Assembly: GCA_963741135.1 (NCBI GenBank)
Contig: CAVUHC010000007.1
Span: forward strand, 828,694 to 892,693
Direction: 5' to 3'
Source of the DNA: Gp6-AA40 sp963741135
GTDB taxonomy: Bacteria > Acidobacteriota > Vicinamibacteria > Vicinamibacterales > UBA2999
Length of the DNA: 64,000 nucleotides
Below the pieces are notes generated by a model. It searched no databases, had not been told where the DNA came from, and saw only the letters and a program-made list of their open reading frames with translations. The position numbers were made by a program, and so were the translations under genes. The number at the start of each line of letters is the position of its first letter. Position 1 is the first letter of the stretch. Below are positions 49,443 through 59,134 of this stretch, piece by piece.

Positions 49443-49765
49443 CTAGCTTGTCCGCCGCGAGCGAAGCTCCCGCTCGGCTTCGACCCAATCGTCGAAATCA
49501 CCGCCGTCCTGGCCGCCGCGGCGCAGAAAGCGGTGATAGGCAGCCTCGGCGATTTCCTCGTAGACCGGATTGCCTTGGTCCGCGTTCGCTTTCCCACTCA
49601 TATCCGCCGCGGTATCGATCTGAGTGGCACCGTCGCTGCTCGACTGCACTTGCGATGACGATGCGGTTGTGGCCGCCGTCGCTGAGCTGCGGGTTTCGCG
49701 GCTCTGCGACCGCGGCTGCGATTCGAAACGGTGTCGGGTTCTGAGGTGTTCTTGTTGGCCACAGC
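49443..49765 (-). CDS. DUF2934 domain protein (probable frameshift)
   Basis: The C-terminal 45 residues hold the DUF2934 motif EEIAEAAYHRFLRRGGQDGG, DFDDWVEAERELRSR. A low-complexity Ser/Thr/Ala N-terminus precedes it. A GTG at 49765 would start VANKNTSEPDTVSNRSRGRR, joined by one shift near 49680. Small, probably cytoplasmic; function unknown. Confidence 0.6.
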
Positions 49766-49850
49766 AGGTACTCCTCAAGCGGCGAAATTATCTATTCGAA
49801 CAGGCGCCCCGCCGAAGGGACGCCCGGTCGATAGTTACGCTGATGACGTG

Positions 49851-50378
49851 TCAGCGGCGTGACGAAGTCGTTTCTTCCTCTTCGGAGTCTTCAGCCTCAT
49901 CGGCGACGTCGAATTCCGAGGCAATCGTCTTCAGCTTGTTGAGCGCCGCCTCCTCTTCCTGAAGGTTCTCCTCGAGCAGCTCGACCGCATCGGGCATGCC
50001 CAGCTTGTCGGCCATGTCGATGAGATTTTCGTACGCCGTGATCTCATATCGTTCGGTCTTCTGGCCAGCGCCGAGGTTGTAGAACTCGAGCAGCTCCTCG
50101 GTCGGCTTCTCGCGCATGAAGACCTTCTTTTCCTTGATGAGCCCCTCGATGCCAGGGCACGTTTCGGCGTCGGGCTTCTGGCCGAGCGTCTTGAAGATCT
50201 TTTCGAGCCGCTTGATCTGCCCCTGCGTCTCCTTGCGATGCTGCGTGAAGGCTTTCTTGATCTCGCGGTCAGAGCTCTCGCTCGCCATCTGCTCCAGCGC
50301 GTCGAGCAGTGAGTGCTCAGCTCCCAGCATGTCTTTCAGTTCGTGCTCGAAGAGTTCCTCGATGCTCTCCATGGCCAT
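49851..50378 (-). CDS. DUF892 (YciE/YciF-like) ferritin-like protein
   Basis: 175 residues, four-helix pattern: SIEELFEHELKDMLGAEHSL, EIKKAFTQHRKETQGQIKRL, then ERYEITAYENLIDMADKLG and LLEENLQEEEAALNKL. The Glu/His positions of the di-iron site in this family are present. Linked to stress or iron/redox handling in other bacteria. Intact, with an acidic tail. Confidence 0.87.
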   Translation of the reverse strand: MAMESIEELFEHELKDMLGAEHSLLDALEQMASESSDREIKKAFTQHRKETQGQIKRLEKIFKTLGQKPDAETCPGIEGLIKEKKVFMREKPTEELLEFYNLGAGQKTERYEITAYENLIDMADKLGMPDAVELLEENLQEEEAALNKLKTIASEFDVADEAEDSEEEETTSSRR

Positions 50379-50480
50379 GCGCGTCCTCCTGTGTCCGTTT
50401 GAGTGCTGAGTCGGTGCGGCGCCGTTCTAAGACCCGCGCGTCTCGCGGGTTGCAAGGCGGAGGCCCATACCGATCCGGCG

Positions 50481-50502
50481 GCGCGGACCCTTCAGGTCCG
50501 CG
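50481..50502 (+). repeat. GCGCGGACC hairpin, copy 1
   Basis: Perfect stem GCGCGGACC/GGTCCGCG around TTCA-type loop, just after the TreS-maltokinase stop. Two more copies lie inside genes (51523, 55895). Confidence 0.55.
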
Positions 50503-50509
50503 GGCAGGG

Positions 50510-53500
50510 CTACGACGACCGTCCCGCAGGTACTCTCGATCGCAGCTGTAACAACCCTGCGAGCGGGATGTGGACCCACTCAGGGCGGTTGTTCAGCTCG
50601 TATCCGAGCTCGTACAACGCCTTGTCGACGACATAGGCTTGCAGCAGTATTTCGAGCGTCGGCTGTCTTGATGGCAAAAAGGCCGCTCCACGTGTCGCGG
50701 CGAGATACGCGCGCAGGAACGCGGCCGACACCCAGGTCTCCCAGAGAGTGGCCCACGGCGTCAGCCGCCGTGCGTCCTCCGGTCGCGTCTGCGTTGCCGC
50801 ACCGACTGCCGTCAGCGCCGCGTAGCTGAACGAGCGGAGCATTCCGGCGACATCGCGCAGCGGCGAACACTTCCGCCGCCGCTCGGCCAGGGGTCGCGCC
50901 GGCTCGCCTTCGAAGTCGAGGATCACTACGTCGCCTTCGGTGATGAGCACCTGCCCAAGGTGATAGTCGCCGTGACACCGGATGCGCGGCGCCGCCGCCC
51001 GTCAGTTGGCGCAGGTCATCGAATTGCTGCATGAAGGCGTCGCGTCGTTCCAGCACCTGCATCGCGAGCTCACGATGCGGGTTGTCGAGCCGTGGAAGAG
51101 ACACCTTCGAGCAGATTGAGCTGTTCGTCGGCGCGTTCGATTCATCGCGTCGGCGGTCGCCTTCGCGTCCGCCGCGGTGAACGGCTCCGGCACGAACGCT
51201 GGATCGGTTCCCGCGGCCAGCTCCACGTGCAGCTCGCCGGTTCGTCGTCCGAGGACACCCGCGGTCGCCAGGTACGCGCCGATCGCCTCGGCGACCGTCG
51301 GTGGCGGCTCCGCGGCCTTCCCGAACGCCCATTCGTGCGCCGCGTCAGGTGAGGCGTCGGGCGGCACGGGCATACTCGCCACGCGTTCGAAGTAGCGTCC
51401 GAGCTCTTCGATGGTCACGTCCCATCCGTTGCCCTGATTCCAGACGAACTCCTGCAGCATCGCGAGCGTAGCCGGATCCCGGACTCCGGATCCAGGGGCC
51501 CGGGCCCCGCGTCCTCGCTGCGGCGCGGACCTTTCAGGTCCGCGGGGACGTAGGCGATCGTCCCAACCAGCGGCGGCACGCGCGTAAAACCGCGCCGCGT
51601 CAGGTACTCGCCGATCTCGACATCAGGATTCGGGTCCCGGCTCGATACGCCGGAACAGCTTCATGACCAGCCGCTTGCCGAAGATCACTGACGTGTTGCT
51701 CTGGTCCGCGGCCGAGCGCGCGATTGGCATCAGCGTATCGGCGGCCGCGCCGTGTGACGTCAGATCGAATGTTGTCCGCCTGCAGCGTCCCGTGCCGTGT
51801 CGTAGCGTCCGCTTCTCCTGCATCGACGCCAGCAGCGCCGCGCACGTGCCGTCGTCGAAGAGGCCGTCGTACAGCGCGCCTTTGCGCGCGCCGGTGATGC
51901 GTGCGAGCATCGCGCCCGGATGATGCTCCTCGATCGCGTCGGCGTCGCGTCCGCTCGACATCGCCAGCGGCAGCACGTACTCGCTCGCGTGCGCCGTCGC
52001 CGTACTCGGCTTCGACGATCGTCAGGAACGCCGGATGCGCGCCCACGTCGCAGCGTGGCCCAGTCAACGAAACGCGCCCGCACCAGCGCGCGCGCCTTGC
52101 CGCCAAACCAGCGCTGGCGTTGCAGGAACGGCATGAGCGCCTGCTTCTCGATGATTTCGCGCATGCTGCCGTCGAGGACCGAATCCCAGACGACGCCCGC
52201 AAAGAGCGCCGGAAGCGCCGCCTGTTCCTCAGGCAGCGGCGCGGTCCGTGCCGTGATCGGCGTGACGACCTCCTGCAGCTGGAACCAGTAGAAGCCGTAC
52301 GGCGCGAGCGTCAGGAAATACGGGCTGTCGCCGATCCGCGGGAACTCTGTTTGTCCGAGCATCTCCACCGGCGTCAGCCCGGCGAACTCGTGCAGCGGGA
52401 TCTCGACCGGCTGCACCGTGCGCGCCAGGTTCGCGACGCAGAGCACGATGTCGTTGTCGTAGCCGGCGGACGTAGGTCAGCACCTTGCGGTTCGCGGTGC
52501 GAGATGAACTCGATGCGATCCGCGGCCGAACACCGGGTGCTGCTTGCGCAGCGCGATCATCCGCTTCATCCAGTGCAGCAGCGAGAACGGCGACCGCTCC
52601 TGCGCTTCGACGTTGATCGCGTCGTAGCCGTAGACCGGGTCCATGATCGCGGGCAGAAACAGCCGTCCCGGGTCGCAGCGCGAGAAGCCGCCGTTGCGAT
52701 CGCTGCTCCACTGCATCGGCGTGCGCACGCCGTTGCGATCGCCGAGATAGACGTTGTCGCCCATCCCGATTTCGTCGCCGTAGTAGATGACCGGCGTCCC
52801 CGGCATCGAGAAGAGCAGGCTGTTCATCAGCTCGATCCGCCGCCGGCTGTTCTCCATCAGCGGCGCGAGGCGGCGGCGGATGCCGAGGTTCAGCCGCATC
52901 TGCGGGTCGGCGGCGTACTGCGCAGTACATGTAGTCGCGCTCTTCGTCGGTCACCATCTCGAGCGTCAGCTCGTCGTGATTGCGGAGGAAGATCGCCCAC
53001 TGGCAGGTCTCCGGGATCTCCGGCGTCTGGTTCATGATCTCGACGATCGGATGGCGCTCTTCCTGGCGAAGGCCCATGAACATGCGCGGCATCAGCGGGA
53101 AGTGGAACGCCATGTGGCATTCGTCGCCGTCCCCGAAGTAGGCGCGCACGTCGGACGGCCACTGGTTGGCTTCGGCCAGCAGCACGCGTCCCTCGGTACT
53201 GCGCGTCCAGCTCGCGCCGGATCTGCTTCAGCACCGCGTGCGTTTCCGGCAGGTTCTCGTTGATCGTGCCTTCGCGCTCGATCAGGTACGGGATGGCGTC
53301 GAGGCGCAACGCGTCGACGCCGAGGTCGAGCCAGAACCGCATGACGTCGATGACCGCCTCGAGGACCTCTGGGTTGTCGAGGTTCAGGTCGGGCTGATGC
53401 GAGAAGAAGCGATGCCAGTAGTACTGCCCGGCGACCGGGTCGAATGTCCAGTTGGATTTCTCGGTGTCGATGAAGATGATGCGCGTGCCCGCGTATTTGT

Positions 53501-53899
53501 CGTCGGTGTCGCTCCAGACGTAGTAGTCGCGCTCGGGCGATCCCTTCGGCGCGTGCCGCGCGCGCTGAAACCAGGGATGCTGATCGGACGTGTGGTTGAT
53601 GACGAGCTCCGTGAGCACGCGGATGTGGCGCGCGTGCGCTTCGTCCACGAAGCGCCTGAAGTCGTCCAGCGATCCGTAGATCGGATTGATCGACGTGTAA
53701 TCCGCAATGTCATACCCGTCGTCTTTGAGCGGCGAGGGATAGAAGGGGAGCAGCCACAGGCAGGTGACGCCGAGGTCCTGAAGGTACGGAAGCTTCTGCG
53801 TCAGTCCCGCGAAATCGCCGACGCCGTCGCCGTTGCTGTCGTAGAAAGCACGGACGTGCACCTCGTAGATGAGGGCGTCTTGTACCACTGCGGATCCAT
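50510..53899 (-). CDS. treS: Trehalose synthase-maltokinase fusion (frameshifted)
   Basis: About 1,120 residues. The start is the ATG at 53899 (MDPQWYK, one G missing before DALIYEVHVRAFYDSNGDG). TreS is a GH13 enzyme: YDIADYTSINPIYGSLDDF, nucleophile block DLGVDALRLDAIPYL, acid region LLAEANQWPSDV, and FLRNHDELTLEMV. It converts trehalose and maltose. The maltokinase part begins near FLQRQRWFGGKARALV and ends with VILDFEGEPARPLAERRRK and WETWVSAAFLRAYL; it makes maltose-1-phosphate with ATP for GlgE. About eight single-base shifts. A 70-base palindromic insert lies near 51470-51545 within the kinase part. Confidence 0.85.
51523..51544 (+). repeat. GCGCGGACC hairpin, copy 2 (inside maltokinase domain)
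   Basis: The same stem as copy 1, preceded by the palindromes GGGGCCCGGGCCCCG and CCGGATCCCGGACTCCGGATCC-like bases. The whole insert interrupts otherwise family-like sequence. Confidence 0.5.
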
Positions 53900-53909
53900 G
53901 TGTGATTTC

Positions 53910-53980
53910 TAACCCTAACCCTAACCCGAACCCTAACCCCTAACCCCTGACCCCTAACCCCTAACCCCTAACCCCTTACC
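53910..53980 (+). repeat. Telomere-like CCCTAA/CCCCTAA tandem repeat
   Basis: Ten or so units of CCCTAA, CCCGAA and CCCCTAA between TreS-Mak and GlgE. It overlaps the last codons of the GlgE frame, which therefore ends in a repeat-coded Gly/Val/Arg tail. Confidence 0.75.
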
Positions 53981-56129
53981 ACTAACATGTGCGCCACCCG
54001 CTCGGCTCGGATCGAGCTTCACGTAGTTCCACTCGCCCCGCCACGTGTAGCGCGCGCCGTCGAGCAGGTCTTCGACCACGTAGCGCTCGCGCCCGGTGAT
54101 GCCCATTTCCCAGATCGGCATCTGCACCCAGCCCTGCTGCGTCCAGTGCGGGTCGGTATTCGCGACGACAAACACGCGCGCGCCCGAACCCCCTGAACGC
54201 CCTGAACCTCCCGAACCCCCCGAACCCTGATTGGTCTTGCTGAAGAACAGAAAGTGCGGGTTGTCGGTCGCATGAAACGCCAGCGTGGCGTTTTGCTGGA
54301 GCGCCGCGTAGTCGCGGCGGATCTGGTTGACACGCGCGATCAGCTCGCGAAGCGTTCCCGCCCGGTTCCAGTCGCGCGGTTTGATCTGGTACTTCTCCGA
54401 ATCGAGATACTCCTCGGACCCTGGCTTGACGGGCACGTTCTCGCACAGTTCGAAGCCGCTGTAGATCCCGTAGTTGGCCGCAAGCGTCGCGGCCAGGATC
54501 AGCCTCACCTCGAATGCCGGCGCGTCCGCCCGTCTGCAGGTACTCGTGCAGGATGTCCGGGGTGTTGGCGAAGAAGTTCGGACGCATGTACTCCTGCAGC
54601 TCGGACCTGGTCAGCTCGGTCAGGTACTCGCGCAGCTCGTGTGGCGAGTTTCGCCAGGTGAAATACGTGTACGACTGCGTGAAACCTGCCTTCGCGAGGT
54701 ATCGCATGACCTTCGGCCGCGTGAACGCTTCCGCGAGGAAGATCGCGTCAGGCTGTTCGCGGCGAATCTCGGCAATCGCCCATTCCCAGAAGCGAAGCGA
54801 CTTCGTGTGCGGGTTGTCGACGCGGAAGATGCGCACGCCGTGCACAATCCAGAAGCGGAACACGTCGCGCAGCGCCGCCCACAGCGACTGCCAATCGGCA
54901 CTCTCGAAGATCGAACGGGATAGATGTCCTGGTATTTCTTCGGCGGATTCTCGGCAGACTGAATCGATCCGTCGGGACGCTGCCTGAACCACGCGGGGTG
55001 CTCCTCGACCCACGGATGATCTGGCGATGCCTGGAACGCGATGTCGAGCGCGACCTCCAGACCAAGGCGATTCGCAAGGCCGACGAACCGATCGAAATCG
55101 TCGATAGTCCCCAGGTCCGGGTCGATGGCGGTGTGTCCACCGTCGCGCGATCCGATGGCCCAGGGACTGCCAGGATCGTCGGGCGCCGCCGTTAACGAGT
55201 TGTTTCGTCCCTTGCGATTCGTTGTGCCGATTGGATGCACTGGAGGCAGATAGACAACATCGAATCCCATCGCGGCGATGTCCGGCAGTCTCGACTCGGC
55301 TTCGCGGAATGTGCCGCTCCGCCGCGGATCGCTGGTGCACGAGCGGGGGAATATCTCGTACCACGCGCCGAACCTGGCGCGGACCGAATCGACGACGACG
55401 GTGAGCGCGCGCTCGTACGTGGTGGACGCGCTGCGAGCCGGCCGCGCGTCCATGAGTGCGCGCAGCGACGGATCGCGAGCCGCCCGGACGCGCGCGACCT
55501 GTGGCTGATCACTGCGCAGAATGTCGGCAATTTCGAGCAGCCGCAGATTGTCCTCGGCGTGACCCGTCCGGCTGAAGCCGGACGCTACCGATGAAACGTC
55601 GCCGGACGTTACCGATGAAACGTCGCCGGACGCTGCCTTCTGAATAAGGTCCGCGCCCTCGAGCAGTTCGCTCGCTACGTCGTGGCCAGCCTCGGCCTTT
55701 GCAACCAGTCCTTTCAGCCACGAGCCGAATCGATCGATCCACGCGTCGAGGGTGTACTCGGTACGCGCCAAGCTCGGTGACCGTGAAGGATCCCTCCCAT
55801 CGATCGTTGTCGAGCGGCGTGAGCGGGGTTTCTTGCCATTCGTCAGGCGAGGGCGGGTCCAAAGACCCGTCCCTACCCTGACTGGATTGCTGCGGCGCGG
55901 ACCCGTCGGGTCCGCGATATCGATATCGGACGACGCCCGCGAGGAGATCGTGACCGTCGGCAAAGATGTCGGCGCTCACCGTGACGCGCTCGCCGATCGT
56001 GCGCTTGATCGGAAAGCGGCCTCCATCGATCTGCGGCCAGACGCGTTCGACGATGACGCGGCCGCGATCGGTCGCGAGATCCCTCGCGCGCTCACGCTGC
56101 GACTCAACGGCGGTCCGCGTTCCGTCCAT
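53954..56129 (-). CDS. glgE: GlgE, alpha-1,4-glucan:maltose-1-phosphate maltosyltransferase (frameshifted)
   Basis: About 720 residues. N-domain: RVIVERVWPQIDGGRFPIKR, GERVTVSADIFADGHDLLAG. Catalytic GH13_3 part: GFDVVYLPPVHPIGTTNRKG, PDLGTIDDFDRFVGLANRLG, nucleophile block RIFRVDNPHTKSLRFWEW and acid block IFLAEAFTRPKVM, then SYTYFTWRNSPHELREYL. It extends alpha-glucan using maltose-1-phosphate made by the neighbouring TreS-maltokinase. Shifts near 55770, 54920 and 54525. Two in-frame repeat inserts: an SGDVSSV tandem (55565-55635) and a Gly/Ser linker (54183-54230). Confidence 0.87.
54183..54230 (+). repeat. CCCGAAC-type repeat inside glgE coding a Gly/Ser linker
   Basis: Units of CCCGAAC/CCCTGAAC in tandem; in the GlgE frame they code GSGGSGGSGRSGGSG between FFSKTNQ and ARVFVVANTD. 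Related to the intergenic CCCTAA array 200 bases away. Confidence 0.7.
55565..55635 (+). repeat. REP-like palindrome and 24-base tandem repeat inside glgE
   Basis: GTCCGGCTGAAGCCGGAC palindrome followed by two units of ACCGATGAAACGTCGCCGGACG. In the GlgE frame this reads SGDVSSVTSGDVSSVASGFSRT, absent from normal GlgE. Confidence 0.65.
55857..55916 (+). repeat. Paired hairpins inside glgE N-domain (GCGCGGACC copy 3)
   Basis: A GGCGGGTCC-AAAGACCCGTCC hairpin is followed by GCGCGGACCCGTCGGGTCCGCG. In frame they code PDGSAPQQSSQGRDGSLDPP, a linker-like insert. Confidence 0.55.
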
Positions 56130-56134
56130 CAGGA

Positions 56135-56283
56135 AGCCTGACGTAAAGAGGCGCCATGGTATCCGCCGAATCGAACAGGGACAACTCCACGCGAGTGGCG
56201 TGCGAGAAGAAGGTGGCTAGGTGGACCCGGAGTCCCGTCCAGGTCGCACCAAGCGGGTACGGTTGACCTGGCCGGACGCGCAT
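56135..56283 (-). pseudogene. glgX: GlgX (glycogen debranching enzyme) N-terminal stub
   Basis: About 50 codons from the ATG at 56283: MRVRPGQPYPLGATWTGLRV, HLATFFSHATRVELSLFDSA. This is the CBM48 start of GlgX/TreX. The remaining 650 residues are absent; GlgE follows at once. Truncated gene of the same pathway. Confidence 0.75.
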
Positions 56284-56378
56284 CACGGGCGAAGAATCAA
56301 AAGGTTTGCCACCGCGGCACAGACCACCCACGCCGCCGGGGTGGGAGGACGAAGCCGAGGCGCGCGCATGAGCTGCGC

Positions 56379-57077
56379 TTATTCCGCGATACCGTGGCGC
56401 ACGGCGTAGTGCGTAAGCTCTGCGTTCGTGCGCATCTTCATCTTCTCGAGGACACGCGCGCGGTAGGTGCTGACCGTCTTGACGCTCAATTCGAGCTCCG
56501 TCGCAATCTCCGACACGGTCTTGCCGCCCCCAATCATTCTCAACACCTGATACTCGCGATCCGACAAGCGCTCGTGCGGACGATCCTCGCGGTCCGGGTG
56601 CAGGCCGAGCGCAACGCGTTCCAGCACTTCAGGGCCGAAGTACTTGCCGCCACGCGCGAGGCGTGACACAGCCGTGACGAGCTCTGAATCCGCGGCGTCC
56701 TTCGTCAGATAGCCGGACGCGCCTGCGGCGATCGCGCGGCGCGCAAACTGATCGGCGGCGTGCATGCTGAGAATCAGCACGGGCAGTCGCGGGCGAAGCT
56801 CGCGCACGCGCTTGAGCACATCGAGGCCGCTGCCGTCCGGCAGCGACAGATCGAGCACCATCACGTGCCACATCTGCGAGTGAATCATTGCGATCGCGTC
56901 ACGCCCGTACCCGACCTCGTGAATGATGGCTCCGGCAAACGCGTCGACGAGGATGTCCCGGAGGCCGCGGCGTACGATCGGATGGTCGTCCACCAGCATG
57001 ATGCGCAGCGAGGAAGGCCTGGCGATCGTTGTTTCCGATTCGCGCCCGAGCGGCTCCGCCTTGACCTCGCGGATCAT
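56379..57077 (-). CDS. NarL/FixJ-family response regulator
   Basis: 232 residues. Receiver domain with acidic pair MLVDDHPIVRRGL, phospho-acceptor Asp in VMVLDLSLPDGSG, and Lys in GYLTKDA. C-terminal LuxR-type HTH: LSDREYQVLRMIGGGKTVSE, LSVKTVSTYRARVLEKMKM. DNA-binding transcription regulator, partner of the histidine kinase three bases upstream. Confidence 0.93.
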   Translation of the reverse strand: MIREVKAEPLGRESETTIARPSSLRIMLVDDHPIVRRGLRDILVDAFAGAIIHEVGYGRDAIAMIHSQMWHVMVLDLSLPDGSGLDVLKRVRELRPRLPVLILSMHAADQFARRAIAAGASGYLTKDAADSELVTAVSRLARGGKYFGPEVLERVALGLHPDREDRPHERLSDREYQVLRMIGGGKTVSEIATELELSVKTVSTYRARVLEKMKMRTNAELTHYAVRHGIAE

Positions 57078-57079
57078 CG

Positions 57080-57808
57080 CTAATGCCTGGTGAGCGGCAG
57101 CACGAGGAGGACGCGGGTCCCGTGGCCCGACCGGCTGGTGACGCGCACCGTCCCATCCAGCTTACGTGCGCGTTCGCTCATCCCCAGCAGCCCGAGCGAG
57201 GGGCCGCGATTCAGGCGCGGAATGCCGACACCGTTATCGGTGACGGACAGAATGAGGCGCTGGCGGGAGGTCGTGCCGACCGTTGTGGCAATGCACGTCG
57301 CCTTGGCGTGTCGCACCGCGTTCGTGAGTGCCTCCTCGAACACGCGGAAGGCCACCGTCGCGACCTCGCTGTCGACGGCATGCGTGACGCGCGCGGCGAC
57401 CGGCATCTCGACGCCGGCGATCGACGACATCCGCCGTGCCTCGTACTCGATCGCTCCGGCCAGGTCTCGGTGATCGAGTCCTGGAGGGCGCAGCCCGGTG
57501 GCGATGCGGCGCACCATCGCGATGCCGAGGTCGATCTGTCCAACGGCTGACTGCAGCCGATCGACGACGTCGCCCGGTGTCTTGAGCTCGCGCAGGCGCC
57601 TGACGGTCGCGACGAAATCGAGCTTGATGCAGGTGAGCAGCTGGCCGAGCTCGTCGTGCAGCTCGCGCGAAATGCGCGTGCGTTCCTCCTCGCGCAGCTG
57701 CTCGAGGCGCTCCGACAGTGCGCGCAACGCCTCGGCGCTTACGCCTGCCTTTTCGAGGCGGGAGAGCTCGGCTTCGAGGTCCGTGCTGGAGGACAAGGGC
57801 ACTTCCAA
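57080..57808 (-). CDS. Histidine kinase, HisKA_3 type (NarX/DesK-like), no sensor domain
   Basis: 242 residues; TTG start at 57808. Phospho-His motif RISRELHDELGQLLTCIKLD, then HATPase_c with FRVFEEALTNAVRHA (N box), VTDNGVGI (G1) and GLLGMSERARKLDGTV. A short coiled N-terminus replaces any sensor or membrane domain, so it is a soluble kinase that must take its signal from a partner. Co-transcribed with the regulator downstream. Confidence 0.92.
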   Translation of the reverse strand: MEVPLSSSTDLEAELSRLEKAGVSAEALRALSERLEQLREEERTRISRELHDELGQLLTCIKLDFVATVRRLRELKTPGDVVDRLQSAVGQIDLGIAMVRRIATGLRPPGLDHRDLAGAIEYEARRMSSIAGVEMPVAARVTHAVDSEVATVAFRVFEEALTNAVRHAKATCIATTVGTTSRQRLILSVTDNGVGIPRLNRGPSLGLLGMSERARKLDGTVRVTSRSGHGTRVLLVLPLTRH

Positions 57809-57945
57809 GCGCCTACACGTTTAACACGATGTGCAGCTCAAGTCTCGGTTTGTAGGTTTTTGTCTGACATTGCGCCAGTTCAATACCGACATCTTTGCCC
57901 GACATCCAAGCAACATAATGACGTAACAAAAAATTGTGTGCAGAC

Positions 57946-58146
57946 ATGCCCGCCCGTGGCTCGATAACGCTCGACCCGTCGGCGATTCATCGATTGAGCA
58001 ATCATCTAATGGTCATCCTCGGCTTCATCGAACTGATGCTCGCCGACACGCCGCCCGATGATCCGCATCGCAATGACCTACTCGAAGTCCGATCGGCCGT
58101 CGTCGCGGCCGCGAAGCTGATCGGTCACACCGACCGCACTCCCTAG
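57946..58146 (+). CDS. Orphan DHp (HisKA)-like mini-protein
   Basis: 66 residues that look like only the dimerisation/phosphotransfer helices of a histidine kinase: SAIHRLSNHLMVILGFIELM, then HRNDLLEVRSAVVAAAKLIG. The His of IHRLSNHL sits where HDFNNLL-type kinases have their phospho-His. There is no ATPase domain. Divergent from the two-component pair. Could accept or quench phosphoryl groups, or pair with another kinase; no direct evidence. Confidence 0.6.
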   Translation: MPARGSITLDPSAIHRLSNHLMVILGFIELMLADTPPDDPHRNDLLEVRSAVVAAAKLIGHTDRTP

Positions 58147-58156
58147 CGGCCACGAC

Positions 58157-58258
58157 GGCCACGAAGAACGAATTGGCCACAAAGATCACTAAGGACACTA
58201 TGTTTTTGTTTTTCTTAGAGGCCTTTGTTTGCTTTGTGGCCAACTCGTCTTCGTGGCC
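58157..58258 (+). repeat. Long inverted repeat (CACGAAG type)
   Basis: Arms 58157-58184 and 58232-58258 pair over about 27 bases with few mismatches (GGCCACGAAG... against ...CTTCGTGGCC), loop about 47 bases with a T-rich stretch. Between two plus-strand genes; may end transcription of the mini-protein. Confidence 0.7.
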
Positions 58259-58289
58259 CTCGTAACCCGAGGTGGCACAATAGCCTCAC

Positions 58290-59069
58290 ATGAACAGAAT
58301 CGTGGTCGTGACCGGCGCGAGCGCAGGCATTGGCGAAGCCATTGCGGTCGAGCTGGGACGTCGCGGGGATTCCCTTGTCCTCGCCGCGCGTACGGCTGAT
58401 GCGCTCGAGCGCGTGGCGAGGCAGGTGGGCACGCGGACGCAGGTCGTGACGGCCGACGTGACCCGCCGCGCCGATGTGGAGAGGATTCGCGACGAGGCGC
58501 TCCATGCCTTCGGCCGTGTCGACGTCTGGATCAACAACGCCGGCAAGGGAATCGTTCGCCCGGTGCTCGAGCTCACCGATGACGACCTGGACGAAATGAT
58601 CGACGTCAACGTCAAGTCGGCGCTTTACGGGATGCAGGCCATTGCTCCTCATTTCATGGAGCGCGGGATCGGCCACATTGTGAACATCTCATCCTTCCTG
58701 GCGCGCGTCCCGGTGGCGCCACCCCGCTCAGCGTACAGCGCGGCGAAAGCTGCTCTCAACACGCTGACCGCCAACCTGCGCGTCGACCTGCAGCGCACGC
58801 ATCCCGGCATTCATGTCACGGTCGTCATGCCGGGGCTTGTGACGACCGACTTCGCGCGCCACGCCCGCGGAAGCGTGAGCGCGACGCCTGCCGGCCCCGT
58901 CGGATCGCCGATGAAACCGCAAACACCTGAAGAAGTAGCAACAATCGTCGCCGATCTGCTCGATCGGCCGGTGGCGGAGGTGTACACGAACTCCGCCAGC
59001 CGCGCGCTCGCCGCCCGTTACTTCGACGACGTCGAGCGGTTCGAGTTCGAAAGCCGAGGGTCACGATAA
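58290..59069 (+). CDS. SDR-family oxidoreductase
   Basis: 259 residues, classical SDR. Cofactor loop VVVTGASAGIGEAIA, NNAGKG, catalytic Ser in VNISSFLARV and Tyr-x-x-x-Lys in SAYSAAKAAL. Arg after the first strand (AARTADALER) suggests NADP(H). Substrate unknown. Intact. Confidence 0.92.
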   Translation: MNRIVVVTGASAGIGEAIAVELGRRGDSLVLAARTADALERVARQVGTRTQVVTADVTRRADVERIRDEALHAFGRVDVWINNAGKGIVRPVLELTDDDLDEMIDVNVKSALYGMQAIAPHFMERGIGHIVNISSFLARVPVAPPRSAYSAAKAALNTLTANLRVDLQRTHPGIHVTVVMPGLVTTDFARHARGSVSATPAGPVGSPMKPQTPEEVATIVADLLDRPVAEVYTNSASRALAARYFDDVERFEFESRGSR

Positions 59070-59134
59070 GCGCAAGCTCGGCTGCATCGCGTGTCGGCAC
59101 CCGATTCGCCAGTCCCCAGTTAGAATCGCGATGC

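Noticed and set aside
51901..53037. Plus-strand ORF of 378 codons across TreS-maltokinase
   Set aside because: Antisense shadow of a GH13 enzyme with all catalytic blocks on the minus strand.
53910..53980. Telomere repeat as a sign of a linear replicon end or eukaryotic DNA
   Set aside because: It is internal, about 70 bases, imperfect, and flanked by bacterial genes of one pathway.
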